From positions 1 through 43,330 of the forward strand of contig JADHVV010000011.1 of the NCBI GenBank assembly GCA_016783825.1: 43,330 nt of DNA, given 5' to 3'. This DNA is from Candidatus Zhuqueibacterota bacterium. GTDB taxonomy: Bacteria; Zhuqueibacterota; Zhuqueibacteria; Thermofontimicrobiales; Thermofontimicrobiaceae. The translations under genes were made by a program, and so were the position numbers. Numbering within the stretch: position 1 is the stretch's first letter; the number at the start of each line of letters is the position of its first letter. This document shows positions 17,848 through 25,270 of this stretch, piece after piece. The notes below the pieces were generated by a model. That model ran no database searches. It was not told where the DNA came from and saw only the letters and a list, made by a program, of their open reading frames with translations.

Positions 17848-17964
17848 AGCAATTCCTTTTTGAATTAAAGGATTGCTTCACTGCCTTCCTTTATAATATT
17901 ACATGTAAAGTCTTTGTCTTTTTTGCAGCAGAATTAGCCATCCCGCAACTTCGTAACTGCGGGA
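17848..17964. repeat. Two small hairpins after the lipoprotein gene
   Basis: AGCAATTCCTTT pairs with AAAGGATTGCT (17848-17877), and TCCCGCA pairs with TGCGGGA (17941-17964). They lie in the 602-bp gap 17775-18376, and neither has a following T-run typical of an intrinsic terminator. The rest of the gap is the family D element at 18049. Confidence 0.55.
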
Positions 17965-18048
17965 CACGAATTATATTTAATATTCGAATAAAATTCGTGA
18001 ATTCGTGGCGATAATGTTTTTTAATGGCAGTTTTCCGCACTATAGTAT

Positions 18049-18320
18049 TGTCAGTTAAGTCTTCGTTTTTTGTGCAAAAGAATTTTTACCACAAAGCCCT
18101 CAAAGCATAGTCTGTATTTCCTTATAATTATAATGTAACTATACAGAGAGGCACAATGAACTCAAAGAAGAACAAAAAACATGATACGAATTAAATAGTG
18201 ATAATACAATTTAAATTAATAGAAATTTATTTTATTTTTTTTCTTTCTTGGTGAATCCGCCGCGGCGGATGAATTCTTTGTGTCCTTTGTGGTTAATTTT
18301 TGTTGCAGCTTCGCCGCGAT
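18049..18320 (+). repeat. Dispersed repeat, family D copy 2
   Basis: The left end reads TGTCAGTTAAGTCTTCG then TTTTTTGTGCAAAAG, followed by TACCACAAAG. The right end reads CTTTGTGGTTAA then GTTGCAGCTTCGCCGCG. Both ends match the inverse of the copy at 10611-10788. This copy is about 90 bp longer, with extra AT-rich sequence in the middle. Confidence 0.65.
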
Positions 18321-18376
18321 AGGAATTAACAAAAAGTTCATCATAAATAACCTATTCACATTAAAGAGCAATATAA

Positions 18377-19975
18377 ATGAAAAACACGATACCTAAAATA
18401 TTTATTATTTTCATAATGTTGGTATGTTTCTGCACTCAAAAGGAAACACGTAAAATAACAGATCAATTCATTTCAATAAAAAACGATAAATTTATCGATG
18501 CCCAGGGCAGGCAAATAATTTTGCACGGAATCAACTTGGTCAATAAAAACAAATCGAAAAACTACCTCGGCGATGAAGGAGCAGAAGATTTTGCTGCGAT
18601 GAAAGAATGGGGCTTTAACTGCATCCGCCTGGGAATTATTTGGGATGGTTTGGAAGCGGAGCCTGGCGTTTATGATGACAAATATTTAGAGGGGATTGAT
18701 AAGCGAATAGCCATGGCAAGAGATAATGGGCTTTACATCTTTTTAGATATGCACCAGGATTTATACAGCGTTAAATATTCTGATGGCGCACCCGAATGGG
18801 CGACGATAACAGAAGACATGCCTCACATTAAAGATGGTGCAATTTGGAGTGATGCTTATTTCGCCAGCATGGCAGTGCAGACTGCTCTCGATAATTTTTG
18901 GAACAACACTCCTGGTCCGGATGGAATAGGAATTCAGGAACATTATGCAAGAGCCTGGAAATATGTTGCTGAACGGTATGCAAATGAAACAACAGTAATC
19001 GGGTATGACTTGATGAACGAACCATTTTTAGGCAAAGCTGCCCAACAAATATTGCCTGCGATGTTAAAAAAGGGAGTGGAGGTCTTTGCTGCTGTTGATG
19101 ACACACAATTACAATCAGCCGAAGAGTTGGTAGAACGGTTGGCTACTGATGATGGTCGATTTGAAATACTTCAAAGGCTGTGTAATAAAGAAATATACTC
19201 CAGTATCATCGATGTGACTTACCCCATTTATTCTCAATTTGAGCGGACAAAACTAATGTCCATGTACCAGCGCGTAACCAATGCAATCAGGGAGGTCGAC
19301 AAAAACCATATCATATTTTTGGAAACAACCATGGGTTCCAACATGGGCGTTTATAGCAGCATTGAACCTGTAGTGGGCGCCGATGGAAAACGAGATCCAT
19401 TACAAGCTTATTCACCCCATGGATATGATTTGGTTACAGATACGAAATTTGTTGCCTCACCGTGCTCCGAGCGAATTAAATTGATTTTTGAGCGCCATGG
19501 CGAAACAGCACAAAGATTGAACATGCCCATGCTGGTTGGCGAGTGGGGTGCTTACGGCTCAAGAACTGGAACTCTTCCTGCTGCTCGGGAGGTCGTCCGA
19601 TTATTTGAAAAATTATTATGCAGCGATACCTATTGGGATTTTAGCAAAAATATTCATAAGACAGATCATTTCAAAGCGTTAAATCGCCCCTATCCGCAAA
19701 GAATTTGTGGCGCTTTGAAAGAATATTTTTTTGAACCGGAAACAGGTAAATTTACATGTGTCTGGCTTGATGATAAAGATTTAGAATCACCTACAGTTAT
19801 TTATATTCCTGCATGGTTGAAAGTAGATTTGAGAAATATAAACCTTTTTCCTGTGGCAGAAGGATATGAATTGACTACAGTTTCTGAAACGTCTCAAAGT
19901 TCACTGTTGATTATTCCACCATCGAAAGATGGGGGAGAACGAAAGATTACATTAAGTTTGGTTGAAAATAAGTAG
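18377..19975 (+). CDS. Endoglycoceramidase-like glycoside hydrolase family 5
   Basis: The 532-aa protein has an N-terminal export signal; Cys17 and Cys19 lie near its end, but the lipobox is poor, so lipidation is uncertain. The GH5 barrel is well preserved: LHGINLVNKN, FNCIRLGIIWDGLEAEPGVYD, YIFLDMHQDLYS, a GAPEWA element, acid/base Glu215 in YDLMNEPFLG, and nucleophile Glu389 in MLVGEWGAYG, then a C-terminal beta domain. The DMHQD...GAPEWA pattern is typical of endoglycoceramidases and related GH5 enzymes, which cut the bond between the glycan and ceramide of glycosphingolipids. Steryl-glucosidase-like relatives share this architecture, so the exact substrate is inferred. Confidence 0.85.
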   Translation: MKNTIPKIFIIFIMLVCFCTQKETRKITDQFISIKNDKFIDAQGRQIILHGINLVNKNKSKNYLGDEGAEDFAAMKEWGFNCIRLGIIWDGLEAEPGVYDDKYLEGIDKRIAMARDNGLYIFLDMHQDLYSVKYSDGAPEWATITEDMPHIKDGAIWSDAYFASMAVQTALDNFWNNTPGPDGIGIQEHYARAWKYVAERYANETTVIGYDLMNEPFLGKAAQQILPAMLKKGVEVFAAVDDTQLQSAEELVERLATDDGRFEILQRLCNKEIYSSIIDVTYPIYSQFERTKLMSMYQRVTNAIREVDKNHIIFLETTMGSNMGVYSSIEPVVGADGKRDPLQAYSPHGYDLVTDTKFVASPCSERIKLIFERHGETAQRLNMPMLVGEWGAYGSRTGTLPAAREVVRLFEKLLCSDTYWDFSKNIHKTDHFKALNRPYPQRICGALKEYFFEPETGKFTCVWLDDKDLESPTVIYIPAWLKVDLRNINLFPVAEGYELTTVSETSQSSLLIIPPSKDGGERKITLSLVENK

Positions 19976-19994
19976 AGTTAATATAATAACAAAG

Positions 19995-20056
19995 AATTCG
20001 GAGTGCAATCCCTTTATGGATTGCAAGCATCGCATAAAGGCGATGCACTCCGAATT
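19995..20056. repeat. Cruciform-type palindromic repeat
   Basis: The outer arms AATTCGGAGTGCA (19995-20007) and TGCACTCCGAATT (20044-20056) are perfect inverted copies. Between them two further hairpins form: GCAATCC...GGATTGC (20005-20024) and GCATCGC...GCGATGC (20027-20046). The result is a three-armed structure in the 110-bp gap between the GH5 and sialidase-fusion genes. It may act in transcript processing or termination, or be a REP-like mobile repeat. Confidence 0.75.
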
Positions 20057-20085
20057 ATTAATTTTTAAAAAATGAAGGAATAGTG

Positions 20086-22584
20086 ATGCCAATACAAATA
20101 AAAATAAAAACAGTTGATCTCTTATTCATCGCTCTCGCCATGTCCGTCGGCTGGGGATTTCGCGGTAATTATGGACATGAATATGGCGCTATGGTACCTG
20201 GCGCACTTGTTGCCATGGCAATTTGTCTCGCTTCTGGAAGAGAAGACTGGCAGCGCCGAATCGCTTATTTTGGAGTGTTCGGCGCTCTCGGTTGGGCGTT
20301 TACCGGGCAAATGAGTTATGGGTATTTGATTGGATATACATTTTCAATGGATATTATTTCTGTAGCTTATGGATTTGCTGCTATATTTTTAAATGGATTT
20401 CTTTGGGGGGGAATAGGAGCAGGCATTCTGGCACTTGTTGTAATTTTGGAACGGAAAAAAATAGTCGAAATGATTTTTCCATTCCTGATGGTTTTTGGAG
20501 TATGGAGCCTGTTCAGTATCTATTTTCAGGTTAAATATGGAGATGTCGAGCCATCTGTATTTTATTATTTTGATACGGACTGGGTGGCAGCAGTAACAGC
20601 GCTGTTAGCTCTGCTTTTCACTATCGCCATTCAAAGAAAAATAACGCATGCAGTTTCATTCATGTTGCATATCACTATTGGATGGATTGTTGGCCTGTTA
20701 TTTTTTGTTACATTGCTCGATTGGCATTTAAATCCACCACGTAGTGATAATTGGGCAGGGTTGATTGGATTGATGATTGGTCTGCTCATTTTCTTGTTCA
20801 GGCACAAATATTTTATGGCAATTTATGCTTCATTATTTGTGGCAATTTTTGGTGGAATTGGTTTCGCTGTCGGTGAGCTATTTCAGGTGGTTGGTAATAC
20901 AACAGGCGTCCGTATTGACTGGTGGAAAGTGATGGAACAATTTTTTGGTCTGTTTATGGGATTGGGTGTTGGAATTGTATTTCTGAAACTAAAAAATATC
21001 GTACCTAAACTCGACGACGAAAAAGTGAAGTTTGATTGGGGGAATGTATTTGCGATCTTCTTCCTCATTGTGGGCATGACCTATGTTACTGTGGTTCACA
21101 ATGTCGAAAAATGGATTGAACATGGTATTATGGCGAAAGAATTAGCAGGTATTTCTACTTACTTTTGGTTTGCAGTTGCTTATACGATATTTGCGATTAT
21201 GGTGATTATTGTACTTCGAAGTTCACAATACCGAAAATTAGTTTTTTTACCGGAAACATTAAAAGGCAAAGGACAATTGCTGTTTCTTTTAGTACTCTGG
21301 TGGGCGATAATAGAAGATCAATTCAAAGCCTTTCTGCAATTCAATCATGCAACACTGATTGTTGAAGGCTCGTTTTTTATTTCGGCAGTATTAGTAACAT
21401 TGTGGATTGTACTGCGTCATGTTGAATCCTTCTCAAATATTTCAGAGCAACCAGAAGATTTAAGTTCAAAAATTAAAAAAATTGGTATCATGGTGCCTTT
21501 GTCATTGATTATCTTGATTTTGGTTCTGACACCAATCGCCCGATACTCTCACTCCAAACCTTTTGGCGGCTCCCATGAACGGTTTAATAAACTGGTAAAA
21601 GCTGATGAAGAGAATCTGTCAAAGGATGCGATAATTGCAAGCGAATTTATTTATGAACAAGCGCCTTTTCCATCCTGCCATGCGTCCACAATTGAAGAAA
21701 CTGAAAATGGATTAATTGCCGCCTGGTTTGGCGGCACCCATGAAAAACATGCTGATGTTGGAATATGGATTTCAAAAAATAATGGCGAGGGTTGGACTGA
21801 AGTCAAGGAAGTCGTAAATGGTGTACAAAACGAAAATTTACGTTATCCAACCTGGAATCCAGTTTTATTTCAACCGAAAGAAGGACCATTAATGTTGTTT
21901 TATAAGGTCGGTCCCAATCCCAGGGAATGGTGGGGCATGTTAACGACTTCAGAAGATGGCGGAGAAACCTGGTCGAATCCCAAAAAACTTCCTGATGGCA
22001 TTTTAGGACCAATCAAAAACAAACCAATTCAGCTGCAAGATGGCACAATTTTATGCGGCTCCAGCACTGAATCAAAATCATCAGGCTGGCTGGTGTATAT
22101 GGAGTGGAGTCAAGACATGGGAAGAACGTGGCAAAAATCAGATTCACTAAATGACAAGTATGATTTTTTTGCCATTCAGCCGACCATTCTTTCTTACCCT
22201 GATGGAAAATTACAAATTCTCTGTCGCAGCAGGCAAAAAAGAATTACCGAATGCTGGTCAGTAGATAATGGTAAAACGTGGTCAAAAATGGCTTTGACAA
22301 CACTGCCCAATCCCAGCGCTGGAATCGATGGTGTAACATTGAATAATGGCTATCAATTATTAGTTTATAATCATACAACAAACAGCCGCAGTCCATTGAA
22401 TGTAGCGATTTCCAAAGATGGCAAGAAATGGAAACCGATTATCATTCTTGAAGACCAGCCGGGTGAATATTCTTATCCTGCCGTTATTCAAACTTCCGAT
22501 GGATTGGTTCATATCACTTATACCTGGAAGCGGGAAAAAATTAAACATGTTGTGGTAGATCCGTCCAAGCTTTCTTTAAAATAG
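20086..22584 (+). CDS. Polytopic membrane protein fused to a sialidase-like BNR propeller
   Basis: I choose ATG 20086 over GTG 20083, with GAAGGA upstream; the product is 832 aa. Residues 1-485 contain about 14 hydrophobic segments and match no transporter family I recognise (opening VDLLFIALAMSVGWGFRGNYGHEYG). Residues about 520-832 are a BNR/Asp-box sialidase-like propeller (PF13088 type): PSCHASTIEE, AAWFGGTHEKHADVGIW, and repeats SEDGGETW, SQDMGRTW and SVDNGKTW, ending YSYPAVIQTSDGLVHITYTW. True sialidase activity is not certain, because this subfamily is broad. The fusion would tether a glycan-processing domain to the inner membrane, facing the periplasm if topology allows. It precedes two GH2 genes. 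Confidence 0.82.
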   Translation: MPIQIKIKTVDLLFIALAMSVGWGFRGNYGHEYGAMVPGALVAMAICLASGREDWQRRIAYFGVFGALGWAFTGQMSYGYLIGYTFSMDIISVAYGFAAIFLNGFLWGGIGAGILALVVILERKKIVEMIFPFLMVFGVWSLFSIYFQVKYGDVEPSVFYYFDTDWVAAVTALLALLFTIAIQRKITHAVSFMLHITIGWIVGLLFFVTLLDWHLNPPRSDNWAGLIGLMIGLLIFLFRHKYFMAIYASLFVAIFGGIGFAVGELFQVVGNTTGVRIDWWKVMEQFFGLFMGLGVGIVFLKLKNIVPKLDDEKVKFDWGNVFAIFFLIVGMTYVTVVHNVEKWIEHGIMAKELAGISTYFWFAVAYTIFAIMVIIVLRSSQYRKLVFLPETLKGKGQLLFLLVLWWAIIEDQFKAFLQFNHATLIVEGSFFISAVLVTLWIVLRHVESFSNISEQPEDLSSKIKKIGIMVPLSLIILILVLTPIARYSHSKPFGGSHERFNKLVKADEENLSKDAIIASEFIYEQAPFPSCHASTIEETENGLIAAWFGGTHEKHADVGIWISKNNGEGWTEVKEVVNGVQNENLRYPTWNPVLFQPKEGPLMLFYKVGPNPREWWGMLTTSEDGGETWSNPKKLPDGILGPIKNKPIQLQDGTILCGSSTESKSSGWLVYMEWSQDMGRTWQKSDSLNDKYDFFAIQPTILSYPDGKLQILCRSRQKRITECWSVDNGKTWSKMALTTLPNPSAGIDGVTLNNGYQLLVYNHTTNSRSPLNVAISKDGKKWKPIIILEDQPGEYSYPAVIQTSDGLVHITYTWKREKIKHVVVDPSKLSLK

Positions 22585-22722
22585 AATCGTTTTATTTATC
22601 CGCGGAGATGCCGAGAGGGGAATTGTAAAGAGATACAATGCACAAACTGTCACAATTTTTATTCTAATCCTTCGCGTCTTGGCAGCGCATTCTTTTTAAT
22701 AAGAAAATATCAGGAACAGTAA
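22585..22722. repeat. Degenerate CGCGGAGATGCCGAG-type inverted repeat
   Basis: CCGCGGAGATGCCGAGAGG (about 22600-22618) and CCTTCGCGTCTTGGCAGCGC (about 22671-22690) are decayed inverted partners in the short gap before the first GH2 gene. This is a weak match and is probably an old palindromic repeat. Confidence 0.4.
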
Positions 22723-24996
22723 ATGATCAAAAAACAATTTTTTTTAATACTGGTAATACTGGGCTACTTATTTACAAATTCAGTCTTTTCCAAAAATAAC
22801 ACTCAAAGATTAAATCACCGCCAAATCCTCGATTTCAACCAAAACTGGCTGTTTGAAAAGGATGATTGGGTTGGATTGAACAATGCCTCCCAAGAAGATT
22901 GGAATGACAACTATTGGGAGAAAATACGATTACCTCATTCCTGGAATGCTAATGATACATTTGATAATGAACAAGGTTATTACCGTGGATTTGGCTGGTA
23001 CCGAAAACATTTTAAAATAGGTAAAGAACTCAAGGGACGAAAATTATATTTAAGATTTGGCGCTATTTATGTTGGAGCAGAAATCTGGGTGAATGGAAAT
23101 TATTTCGGGCCATTTAACAGCGGCTACACACCGATTCAGATTGATATTACCGAATGTGTCGACATGGAAAAGGAGAATCTGATTGCAATTCGCGTCAACA
23201 ATATTCACAATGACGAAATCCCACCAGGGCGCTGGCGCATGGATTATAATTGTTACGGCGGCATTTATCGGGAAGTTGAATTGATCAGTCTTTCTCCCGT
23301 GCATTTGTCGGAGAATGAACTTTTTGTTACCACACCAGTTGTGGATCAAAAATTTTCACAAATATCGGTGCAGATTGGTGTGAAAAATAATACAAATGTT
23401 CCCAGACAAACAAAGGTTGTTTGTGAATTGTTTGATGGTACAAAAAGTGTGGCAAAATTTTCTCAATCGATGCAAGTGCCTGCTGGACTCAATTTAATAC
23501 TCAAAAATCTGAAATCATCAATCAAGAATACCAAACTCTGGTCTCCTGAATCTCCCTATTTATATTCGTTAAAAATCACTTTGTTCAATGATAAAAATGA
23601 AGCAATAGATGATTTAATCACAAAAGTCGGTTTCCGGGATTTTTATTTTGATTCGAACAAAGGATTTTTTCTCAATGGAAAACATTTGGAATTAAAAGGT
23701 CTCAATCGTCATCAATGTTATCCGGGGCTGGCGAATGCAGTCCCAAAAAGACTGCAAATTGAAGATGTGAAAATATTGAAGGATTTGGGCGCTAATTTTA
23801 TCCGTTGCTCCCACTATCCGCAGCATCCCGATTTATTAAATGCCTGTGATGAATTGGGACTTTTGGTTTACGGCGAACTTGCTTCATGGCAACACATCGG
23901 TGGAGAGAAGTTTATTGGCATTATGGATCAAATGATGAAAGAAATGATTTGTCGTGATCGAAACCATCCTTCGATTATTTTATGGGGATTGATGAATGAA
24001 GGACGTTCAAAAAAGATGTTCGAACGAATACAAAGGACAACCAAACGCCTTGATCCGACTCGCCCGACTATTTATGCAGAAAATCACATCAAAGAAGCCA
24101 TTGAGCTGGGAACAGCTTTTATACCGGATGTTTTGGGATTGAACTACAAGCTGCAAAAGTACGATGAACTTCATCAGAACTATCCCCATTTGAAATTAAC
24201 AAATTCAGAGTGCACCAATCCTGATGGTTCGATTTTGGGAGATTTGGAGACAGAACTTGCTGGATTATTCAAAATCAAGAACGATCTTGACTTGATCGAA
24301 TCTAGGGATTATCTCGGTGGCGCTTGTATCTGGAGTATGCATGATTATGGCACAGAATACAAACCTGTCCGACCGATTCAGAAATCCGGTGTGATAGATG
24401 TTTATCGCCGATATAAAGAAGCAGCCAATTATTTGAAAAGCAGATGGCACAAAGAGCCGTTCATTCATATTTCCGGGCATTGGACATTTCCAGATGAAGT
24501 TGGAAAAATAAAAGATGTTTATGTTTGGTCAAATTGTGATAAAGTTAAATTATTTCTGAATGGTGAGATCATTAATAAGAATACGGATGAACCAAATTTA
24601 TGGCAAGTTTCCTATGAACCTGGTGAATTAAAAGCAGTGGGAAAAAAAGGCAGAAGTGAAGTGAAATATATTCTTAAAACTGCTGGAAATCCAGCAAAAA
24701 TTGTTCTTTCAACCTTATCATCTGAATTAGTTGCGGATGGCTTTGATGCAATCCCTTTTGAAGCGAAGATTGTGGATCAAAACGGAGTTATCGTCCCCTT
24801 GAATAAAAAAATAGTCAGTTTTGGGATTTCCGGTCTTGGAAAGTTGATTGGGATTGGTGGGGAAACTAAAGTCAGGACGGCTAAAGGTTCGGCAATAATT
24901 TTGGTTCAATCTACTGGTAATGTTGGGACTATTTATGTAACGGCAAAAGCGGAAGGATTGAAGTTGGGGCAATTTCAAATCATTGCTAATAAATGA
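22723..24996 (+). CDS. Glycoside hydrolase family 2 (beta-galactosidase-like), secreted
   Basis: The 757-aa protein has a signal peptide (1-23) and the full GH2 layout: sugar-binding jelly roll (about 36-190, LPHSWNANDTFDNEQGYYRGFGWYRK), Ig-like domain (about 195-300), TIM barrel (about 305-590), and C-terminal beta domains of the DUF4982 type (VYVWSNCDKVKLFLNGEII). Catalytic residues are acid/base Glu426 in NHPSIILWGLMNEG and nucleophile Glu496 in LTNSECTN. Family members are retaining exo-beta-glycosidases (galactosidase, glucuronidase, mannosidase and others), and specificity is not readable. The next gene is a second, more distant GH2, suggesting that two different beta-linkages are handled. 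Confidence 0.9.
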   Translation: MIKKQFFLILVILGYLFTNSVFSKNNTQRLNHRQILDFNQNWLFEKDDWVGLNNASQEDWNDNYWEKIRLPHSWNANDTFDNEQGYYRGFGWYRKHFKIGKELKGRKLYLRFGAIYVGAEIWVNGNYFGPFNSGYTPIQIDITECVDMEKENLIAIRVNNIHNDEIPPGRWRMDYNCYGGIYREVELISLSPVHLSENELFVTTPVVDQKFSQISVQIGVKNNTNVPRQTKVVCELFDGTKSVAKFSQSMQVPAGLNLILKNLKSSIKNTKLWSPESPYLYSLKITLFNDKNEAIDDLITKVGFRDFYFDSNKGFFLNGKHLELKGLNRHQCYPGLANAVPKRLQIEDVKILKDLGANFIRCSHYPQHPDLLNACDELGLLVYGELASWQHIGGEKFIGIMDQMMKEMICRDRNHPSIILWGLMNEGRSKKMFERIQRTTKRLDPTRPTIYAENHIKEAIELGTAFIPDVLGLNYKLQKYDELHQNYPHLKLTNSECTNPDGSILGDLETELAGLFKIKNDLDLIESRDYLGGACIWSMHDYGTEYKPVRPIQKSGVIDVYRRYKEAANYLKSRWHKEPFIHISGHWTFPDEVGKIKDVYVWSNCDKVKLFLNGEIINKNTDEPNLWQVSYEPGELKAVGKKGRSEVKYILKTAGNPAKIVLSTLSSELVADGFDAIPFEAKIVDQNGVIVPLNKKIVSFGISGLGKLIGIGGETKVRTAKGSAIILVQSTGNVGTIYVTAKAEGLKLGQFQIIANK

Positions 24997-25075
24997 CAAA
25001 TGAATTTATGTGCCTGTATCGTTGCTGACACTGCACTCTATACAAACTCGATTATACTCGGATTTAATATTAATA

Positions 25076-25228
25076 TGAATGACCAGTTAAAATATTAGAT
25101 CAAAATAGTAATGTGATGTTTTTTAAAAGGCTTACGCCTTAATTCCAATATAGTAATGGAATTATGCCGTAAGACTTTTATAAGTTTCAAAGCAAGGCAG
25201 GATTCAAGATTTCTCAACTGGTCATTCA
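25076..25228. repeat. Palindromic element between the two GH2 genes
   Basis: Terminal arms TGAATGACCAGTT (25076-25088) and AACTGGTCATTCA (25216-25228) are perfect inverted copies. Inside, TAAAAGGCTTACG and CGTAAGACTTTTA (about 25124-25179) form a second hairpin. This about 153-bp non-coding unit occupies most of the 274-bp gap, and it looks like a MITE-like element unrelated to family A. Confidence 0.7.
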
Positions 25229-25270
25229 AATTATTAATTTTTCAGAAGTGTAGATAACAAATAAAATAAT

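Noticed and set aside
20086-22584. A confident sialidase assignment for the BNR domains
   Set aside because: Asp boxes are structural and this subfamily is broad; I could not place the arginine triad and nucleophile with certainty, so the call stays sialidase-like.
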